NCBI RefSeq assembly: GCF_002688565.1
Contig: NZ_CP024012.1
Location: forward strand, 115,400-179,399
Origin: Acinetobacter sp. LoGeW2-3
GTDB taxonomy: Bacteria > Pseudomonadota > Gammaproteobacteria > Pseudomonadales > Moraxellaceae
Length of the DNA stretch: 64,000 bases
Reading direction: 5' to 3'
In this document: positions 57,498 to 64,000 of the stretch, one piece after another
Position numbering within the stretch: the first letter of the stretch is position 1
Layout: each line of letters begins with the position of its first letter
Made by a program: the position numbers and the translations under genes
The notes under the pieces: model-generated
Seen by the model: the letters and a program-made list of their open reading frames with translations, nothing else
Database searches by the model: none
What the model was told of the DNA's origin: nothing

Positions 57498-58321
57498 TTA
57501 TTGTTTTTCCCAAGTGACTGTTCCTGAATAGTTTTTCAGTACGTAATCACGAGTATCATCGGCCGTAAATGCATCTTTAATTATTTGCACTTCAGCTTTT
57601 GCTGTGACTTGGAATTCGCTACTAAAACCGCATCGTAATTGTGATTATTTTCTTCCAAATATAGGGCATCTCGCTTGGCACAAGGTTGGCATGGACTGTA
57701 TAGGCACCGTCCATAATTGCTAAATCTGAATCTTTGTAACTCACTGGCACTAATGCATGCTCTACTTCAATAATCTGTAATTTTTTTGGATTAGCTGTAA
57801 TATCTTTAACACTACTTTTTGCACCGGTATTTGGCTTCAGCTCAATTAAATCAACTGAAGCCAAAAGATTTAATGCTCGACCACCATTGGATGGATCTAA
57901 AGGAATAACAACTTTAGCTCCCTCCGGCAAATCCTTTAGACTTTTATATATCGGTGAATAAGCGCCAAAAATACTGTTAAATGTGGTACCTATAGCATTT
58001 AGATCCCAGTTATTATTTCTTTTGCAGACTGCATATAAGTTATGTGTTGGAAATAATTTAGATCAGTTTCATTTTCAGATACTGATTTATTAGGAATCAA
58101 ACCGTCAGTGGCATACTTAATTCTTAATTCAATATTCTGTTTTTTAACTTTATCTCTTACAATTCAGCAATTTGTGGCAAGGGTGGATTGTCACGTGTGA
58201 GTAAAGTTACTACTTTGATAGCGTCAGCATCTGCTTTTGTATCTTCCTGTTTTACACAGCCTGCCAAGCCTAGACCAACAGATGCACTCAACATTGCATT
58301 CAATGCATATTTAAATTTCAT
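57498..58321 (-). pseudogene. metQ: MetQ/NlpA-type binding lipoprotein, copy 2, multiply frameshifted
   Basis: The start is MKFKYALNAM with lipobox GLAGCVKQ. Later blocks are KVVTLLTRDNPPLPQIAEL, KYATDGLIPNKSV, VVIPLDPSNGGRALNLLASVDLIELKPN and a C-terminus TVTWEKQ. At least four single-base deletions are needed to restore it, near 58160, 58018 (A run in AAAGAAATAATAAC), 57676 and 57615. It is clearly paralogous to copy 1 (for example DPSNGGRALNLLA, DITANPKKL). Confidence 0.78.
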
Positions 58322-58336
58322 ATATAAATTAATCCC

Positions 58337-58998
58337 TTAAAAACGTTTATCTAAACGCTTCACAAAATAGTTGCCAGTAAATTGAATGATCTGAACAATA
58401 AAAATAATGATAAGCACAGTGAAAATCAGAATATCTGTTTCAAAACGATGGAAACCATATCTAATAGCAAAGTCGCCAATACCACCGCCTCCTACAATTC
58501 CAACAATCGTGGAATAGGAAAAATAACTTACTGTCACGATAGTGATTGAGTTAACAATTGCTGCACGTGCTTCTGAAAACAGCACTTTATGTACAATTTG
58601 AAATTTAGTTGCGCCCATTGCTTCCGCTGCTTCAATTACCCCACGGTTGACTTCTAGCAAAGCTGCTCAACAAAACGGGCAAAATATGGAATACAACTAA
58701 TTGTCATAGGAACAATGGCGGCTGTTGTACCAATTGAAGTTCCCACAATTAAGCGTGTTAAAGGCACAATAGAAATAGCGAGAATTAAGAAGGGAAAGAA
58801 CGGATGAAGTTCACCACCGCATTTAAATCCCATTTACTAAATTATTGCTAGAAATGAACCCTCACGAGTTAAATACAGCGCAGTGCCGACTATTCCACCA
58901 AAAATAATGCCAAGAAAAATCGTCACAGACAGCATATAAAAGGTTTCGCCCAGTGCTGTTTGAATTTCAGGCCAAATACCAATTACTTTTTCGTACAT
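58337..58998 (-). pseudogene. metI: MetI-type ABC transporter permease, frameshifted
   Basis: The 5' end reads MYEKVIGIWPEIQTALGETF; the intact 3' part is LLEVNRGVIEAAEAMGATKFQIVHKVLFSEA with the EAA-type loop, then GGGGIGDFAIRYGF and further membrane helices. Between them four 1-base deletions (about 58842, 58825, 58786 and 58667) break the frame. The restored protein would be a five- or six-helix inner membrane permease partnering MetN and MetQ. Confidence 0.78.
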
Positions 58999-59013
58999 AT
59001 TAAGAAGCCTCTT

Positions 59014-59761
59014 TTAAGCTGGTCTGACATCATTGAGCAATAGTTTTGAAATAATAGATTTGACCGGTTGCTGGATTGGCTGATTGAGGTCAAACTCTTC
59101 AATTACTTGGCCTTGTTCCATTACCGCAACACGGTTGCAGATTTTGTGTACTAGTTGCATTTCATGAGTCACGATCACTATCGTAATACCAAACTGTTTA
59201 TTGATCTTTGACAGGTAATGCAGAATCGATTCTTTAGTTTGTGGATCGACAGCAGAAGTTGGCTCATCGCAGAGCAGAATTTTGGGCTGGGTCACAATGG
59301 CGCGGGCAATTGCAATACGCTGTTTCTGTCCACCGCTAAGTTGACTTGGATAAGCATCTTTTTTATCTAATAAATCAACAATTTCTAGGCACTCTAAAGC
59401 ACGTTTATGACGTTCTGCTTTTGGCACACCTGAAAATTCTAACGGCAACTCAATATTTTCTAGAGCAGTGCGGTTGGTCAGCAAGTTAAAATGCTGAAAA
59501 ATCATACCAATGGATTTACGCTGTTCGAGTAATTGCTTTTTTGATAATCGTAAAAGGGAAATACCTTCTATTTTAATATCACCAGTATTGGGGCGTTCTA
59601 GCAGATTAATCATGCGCAATAATGTTGATTTTCCTGCACCACTAAAACCGATAATGCCAAACATCGCCTTGATGAATATTTAGACTAACATCGGAAACAG
59701 CCGTGAATTGACCATCCTTTTGTATAAATGTTTTCTTAAGATCCTGTAGTTGTATCATCAT
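59014..59761 (-). pseudogene. metN: MetN-type ABC transporter ATPase, one frameshift
   Basis: The ATPase shows Walker A FSGAGKSTLL, Q-loop IFQHFNLL, signature LSGGQKQRIAIARAI, Walker B ILLCDEPTSAVD and switch His VTHEM. The N-terminal 38 codons (MIQLQDLKKTF ... NIHQGDV) are in another frame; one missing T in GATGTTTGGC at about 59665 restores it. It lacks the C-terminal NIL regulatory domain of E. coli MetN, being about 250 residues. The order metN-metI-metQ is the usual one. Confidence 0.8.
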
Positions 59762-60536
59762 TTATTCTCTATGTTTAGCTCAGCATCACTGATGCAGTAG
59801 TCCTATGCAGCTCAACATAAATGAGAATTTAATATGTTTAAAAATAAATATTTTTAATAAAATTATATAAAAATAATGAATACTAAATTTAAGATTGATC
59901 TATTATCCACCCTTTACAGAAGATTTATATCAATAATTCTAATAAAATTATAATGAAAAATTATGATTTTGTATGAAATTTATCAATTATATCAGTGTGT
60001 TAGTAATATATTATTAAAAAATTCTGTAATTTATTGATTGAGATAATAACGTTACTTTTATTCTTTTATAAACAAAACATAGCTTATTCTGAATTTTATC
60101 TTTTCATATGAATTATATTCACTTCGCTTTAAATTAGAGAGAATCTAGAATCCGCGAAAAATTAATATAGATCAATTTATAGCTAAGAATTTGTTTTTTA
60201 ATATCTTTTTTTGTAATTTAATCTAAATATTCAAAGTTAATTTATAAGATAGTCACTTGCAACATCTACTTTAGATACTCAATTTAGGTGAATAGGGGTT
60301 TTGATTCGTTCTGTTAAAAACTAGAAACCCTTAATTCAGTATTTTTTGTTAGAAAATTTCTTTTGTATGAATGAAGAGAATACTGATCTTCCTAAATAAT
60401 GCATATTAAATTCACATAGAATAAGCTCCTGAATTTTTAAAATAATTTGATAGCCAGTATGATATGAGCTATTCAAATATCAAATTAGATTTCAAGCAGA
60501 CAGCTGTGCAGCGATTATGCCGAGGTTAAATTTTTA
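59762..60536. other. Gene-free AT-rich stretch between metN and the LysR remnant
   Basis: About 775 bp without a supported ORF, very AT-rich. It must hold the divergent promoters of the metN-side and lysR-side genes. A palindrome GCATCACTGATGC (59783-59795) lies 22 bp upstream of metN. No riboswitch motif was recognised. Confidence 0.55.
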
Positions 60537-61438
60537 ATGAAGATTGAAGACATCCATGCTTTTATTGCTTTTGTTAAATTGCAATCCACGAGTCTTACTG
60601 CTCAACAATTAGGTATCACACAACCTGCAGTTACACGTCGTATCCAGAGTCTAGAACAAGCCTGTTCAGTGCAACTTTTTGACCGAAATACTCGCCCTTT
60701 AAAGTTAACCGCAAAAGGACGAGAAATATATGAACAGTGCTGTATTATCGAGCAAGAGTTCAATAGATTGAAGCAGATTATTGCTTTGCAAAGTGCAGAT
60801 TCAACACATCTTAGGATAGGAATTCCAAATAGCCTGTCAGAGTCTGGTATTTTTGGAATGATACAAGACCTCAAAAAGATTTTCCCTCTGCAAAAATTGA
60901 AATTAGTACAGGGTGGGGTAAGGAATTATTATCTAAATTAGCTCACGATGAACTTGATGGCGTGATTTCTACTGCAAAAGAACATAATGCTTTTCCAAAA
61001 GATTATTCTCTGAAAATTATGGGTACCTTACATATTAGGCCTGTAGTATCAAAATCTTTAAGCAGATCAGGTGTTTCAACATGGGAAGACTTGCAGGATC
61101 TAGGTTGGATTTTAAATAATAAAGGATGTGGATTCAGAGAATTTTTAACTGAACAATTAGAAAAACAGCATAAACAGCTAAATTTAAAAATTGAAGTTAC
61201 TGGAACTAGAATCCAGTTGGATTTAATACAACAGGGAGTTGGTGCTGGTTTCTTGGCACAGGAATTAATCTTTCAAACTCCTCATTTTCACCAATTATCA
61301 ATTATAGATACTGAAGAACTAAATCTAGATGTCATTGTTTACAATGCACGTCGAGAAAACTTGAGCCATGCACAAACTGAATTATTTGATGTAATTATGG
61401 AACGTTTTAACCAAAAAATTGCATTTAGCGTAATCTAA
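60537..61438 (+). pseudogene. LysR-family regulator, one frameshift
   Basis: The N-terminal winged helix (MKIEDIHAFIAFVKLQSTSL, AQQLGITQPAVTRRIQSLEQ) and the ligand-binding domain (LGWILNNKGCGFREFLTEQLEKQ ... GAGFLAQELIF) are in different frames. A single missing base in CAGGGTGGGGTAAGG at about 60912 (CAGGGTTGGGGTAAG expected) restores a 300-residue protein. It would be the regulator of the sulfur genes on both sides, by position. Confidence 0.8.
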
Positions 61439-61550
61439 AAACCATTCTTATGCGTGAAATTAATATTAGTTTATGATAAATATTTATTTAACGCATACTA
61501 ATTTTTAAATTACAGTTGTTTCAAGTTCAAAAAATATTTTGGAAATTGAA

Positions 61551-62596
61551 ATGACAATTCAAAATTTTAGGCATGATTGGCCATCGTCTTGCTTCGGAAA
61601 CGATCCCAGCAGAAGGCCCAGTATTTAATCCAGATTATGTTGCAAATTTTGCTAAAGCCCATGAGGATGCTGGATTTGATCGGGTATTGATTGGTCAATG
61701 GTCAGATCAGCCCGATGGCTTTATTGTAACGGCTCATGCAGGTGCAAATACTTCGAAATTAAAGTTTTTATTAGCACATCGTCCAGGTTTATAGCGCCAA
61801 CTTTAGCTGCACGTAAGTATGCAACTCTAGATCATTTACTTAAAGGTCGTTTAGCAATTGTTATTACCGGGGGAAGTGATCCAGAACAACAGCGTGATGG
61901 TGATTTCTTAACTAAAGCCGAACGATATGCCCGTACAAAAGAATTTTTAGACATCGCTAAGCTTTCCTGGTACAGCGATAACCCCTTCCAGTACAGTGGT
62001 AAATACTATCAAGTCAAAGATGGTTTCTCAGAAATCAAACCTTATCATCTCATTTGCCAGTATATTTCGGAGGGTTCTTCTCAAGAAGCATTAAATGTAG
62101 CTGCTAAACATGCAGATGTATTTGCACTTTGGGGTGAGCCTTTAGCTGGTGCTGAAGAGCTTATAAAAAATATTCGAGCAAATGAAGTAAATTTTGAGCG
62201 TAAAAATCCACTGGATTTTAATATCTCTTTCCGTCCAATTATTGCAGATACCGAAACACAGGCTTGGGAAAAGGCACAGGATATTTACAGTCTGACTCGA
62301 GAGCAAATTGAAAACCGCGGTCTGCGCAAAGATAAACAAAGTGCTCAAAGTGTAGGAGCCCAGCGTTTAGTGGAGTTGGCATCACAAGAAGTGCATGACA
62401 CTAATTTATGGACTGGCATTTCTACCTTAGTACATGGCAACCATAACTCTACAGCTTTAGTAGGTACACCCGAGCAAGTAGCAGAATCTATTGCAGAATA
62501 TTAAAGCTAGGTATTAACAGCGTATTGATTCGTGGTTTTGACCCATTAAATGATGTCATTGAATACGGCAAAGAACTACTACCGAGCATCCGTTAA
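61551..62596 (+). pseudogene. Luciferase-like FMNH2-dependent monooxygenase (SsuD-like), frameshifted
   Basis: The restored protein would read MTIQILGMIGHRLASETIPA ... GFDRVLIGQWSDQPDGFIV, ATLDHLLKGRLAIVITGGSDPEQQRDGD, SGKYYQVKDGFSEIKPYH and GTPEQVAESIAEY, ending LLPSIR. This is the LLM family that includes alkanesulfonate monooxygenase. Frame changes occur at about 61570 (one extra A, or two missing), 61792 (missing T) and 62503 (one missing base). It would liberate sulfite from an organosulfonate or related compound. Confidence 0.78.
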
Positions 62597-62669
62597 AAAC
62601 AGCCGAACTGGATAAATTAAACAAGATTGCCTAGGCCTTGCTGACAAAATATTAAAAAGTGTGATTGAA

Positions 62670-63657
62670 ATGAAAAAAATATTAGTTGGCATTATTAGTG
62701 CTGTTTCAATAAGTTTAGCTGCTTGTAATAAACAGGTTAATCAAGCTGAAAATACAAAAGAAGTGACTAAACTTAAAAATTCAACAAATTGAACTCAAAA
62801 TTGGTGATCAAAAAGGAAATATGCGTGCCCAGCTAGAGGCTTCAAAACTTCTAGATGGTATCGATTATAAAATTTCATGGTATGAATTCCCGGCAGCAGC
62901 TCCAGTTGCCGAAGCATTAAACGCTACCCGATTGATATTGGTTATCTTGGAGATGCACCATTCATCTTTGCAAATGCAAATGGTGGTCATGCACGCGCAA
63001 TTGCGGTTAACCGATATGATCCCTATGCAGTAGCTTTACTCGTACCTAAAGATAGTCCGATTAAATCCATTCAGGATATCAAAGGAAAAACTATTACAGC
63101 GAATAAGGGCTCGATTGGTCAGCTGGTTACATTACGTGCTGTAGAACGTGCTGGCTTGAAAGCTTCTGATGTAAATTTTAAATTTTTGCCACCAGCAGAT
63201 GGCAAACTTGCTGTTGCAAATGGCAATGTTGATGTATGGGCAGTTTGGGATCCATACACTGCCTATGCTGAAGTCATTGATGGTTTTCGAATCATTGAAA
63301 ATGGACGTGGATTATATTCAGGTTTTACATTCCTTGCCGGTACAGAGCAAGCTTTAAATGATCAGCAGAAGCGTGCAGCTATTCAGGACTTTATCTACCG
63401 GCTTGAAGAATCTCAGGAATGGGTAAATAAAAACTATCAGTCATTTGGTAAAGAACTTGCAAAAATCACCGGAATTCCAGAAGAACCAGCCACATTAGCA
63501 TTCAAAAAAATGCCACATGGACTAGTATTACTGATGATGTAATTGCCACTTCGCAAGACACAGCAGATTTCTATCATAAACACCAATTATTAAATCAGAA
63601 AATTGATGTAAGCGGTCTGTTTGATCGTGAGTTTAATACAAAGCAGGCAGGAATTAA
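62670..63657 (+). pseudogene. SsuA-like sulfonate ABC transporter binding lipoprotein, frameshifted
   Basis: A lipoprotein signal (ILVGIISAVSISLAACNK) is followed by IELKIGDQKGNMRAQLEASK, ISWYEFPAAAPVAEALN, GDAPFIFANANGGHARAIAVN and DVWAVWDPYTAYAEVIDG. This is the aliphatic sulfonate/nitrate/taurine binding-protein family. Frame changes at about 62785 (extra A), 62932 (missing base) and 63513 (missing T). In the last frame the protein runs without a stop into the cysteine dioxygenase start, implying one more lost base near 63655. Confidence 0.78.
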
Positions 63658-63658
63658 T

Positions 63659-64000
63659 ATGGCTAAATATCTGAATGTTTTAGCACCTGTAATTAATGCT
63701 ATTGAGCAAGGATTGATAGAACAACTGGATGAGCAAAACTTAATTCAGCGCTTTACACCTGAGTTTAAAAAGCTCCTCCAGGATTCAACCTGGCTTGAAC
63801 CAGAGTTTAAAAAACCGCATCCAGAATATTATCAACATATCTATTGTATCTAGATCCTGAAGAGCGTTTTTCCATTGTCAGCTTTGTTTGGGGACCAGGT
63901 CAAAAAACACCAATTCATAACCACGAAGTATGGGGTGCAATTGGTGTGCTTGAAGGTGCAGAAGTCTCTACACCTTTATACCTGTGATGAGGCAGGTTTA
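63659..64000 (+). pseudogene. Cysteine dioxygenase type I, frameshifted and cut by the window edge
   Basis: The start is MAKYLNVLAPVINAIEQGLI; the second frame has YLDPEERFSIVSFVWGPGQK, PIHNHEVWGAIGVLEGAEV, the cupin HxH iron motif of bacterial CDO. A missing base at about 63833 (CAACATATC) splits the frames, and another change near 63980 precedes the edge. The enzyme oxidises cysteine to cysteine sulfinate. It fits the sulfur theme of the block. Confidence 0.78.

Overview
The window looks like a large Acinetobacter plasmid. The DNA is AT-rich with gammaproteobacterial genes. It has an iteron origin with a Rep_3 initiator and ParAB, four XerC/XerD (pdif) sites of the type known from Acinetobacter plasmids, HigBA-type toxin-antitoxin pairs, ISNCY- and IS3-family insertion sequences, and a DcaP-type porin. 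No rRNA, tRNA or CRISPR array was seen.

Regions 1-4 kb and 13.8-34 kb together encode nearly a whole trimethylamine (TMA) catabolic pathway. A flavin monooxygenase (Tmm) makes TMA N-oxide, Tdm (DUF1989 plus a GcvT-like domain) splits it to dimethylamine and a C1 unit, and a haem-dependent dimethylamine monooxygenase (DmmABCD) yields methylamine. GmaS (cut by the left edge) and an N-methylglutamate dehydrogenase (MgdABCD, related to SoxBDAG) turn methylamine into glutamate and methylene-THF. FolD and two PurU copies convert that to formate. MgsABC, the one missing step, presumably lies left of the window. An Amt ammonium channel, a PII protein, an XRE-cupin regulator and a PAS protein/response regulator/histidine kinase trio supply nitrogen and substrate control. 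Sigma-54-type promoters precede gmaS, amt and glnK, and a shared palindromic element occurs upstream of gmaS and purU.

Between amt and the mgd operon (about 4.0-13.6 kb) lies an unrelated mosaic: an ISNCY element with a 5-bp target duplication, four pdif sites delimiting small cassettes (a gene broken by an IS3 element; GFA protein plus toxin-antitoxin; cysteine hydrolase plus metallo-hydrolase plus AraC regulator), a second HigBA pair and a solo ISNCY end in inverted orientation. From 34 to 39 kb is the plasmid core: parB-parA, the iteron array and rep, bracketed by two identical 19-bp palindromes.

From 39 to 55 kb is a second catabolic island: ETF-quinone oxidoreductase, a LysR regulator, an MmgE/PrpD protein, two nearly identical acyl-CoA dehydrogenases around an MFS transporter, an ADP-forming acyl-CoA synthetase, a FadB-type bifunctional enzyme, a thioesterase, a 3-oxoadipyl-CoA-type thiolase and a DcaP-like porin. 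It suggests uptake and beta-oxidation of a (di)carboxylic acid of unknown identity. From 55.3 kb to the right edge is a sulfur block (two MetQ, MetI, MetN, a DszC/SfnB-like flavin oxidoreductase, LysR, an SsuD-like monooxygenase, an SsuA-like binding protein, cysteine dioxygenase). Every gene in it is broken by one or more 1-base indels, whereas most of the first 55 kb is intact; this is either local decay or an unpolished stretch of assembly.
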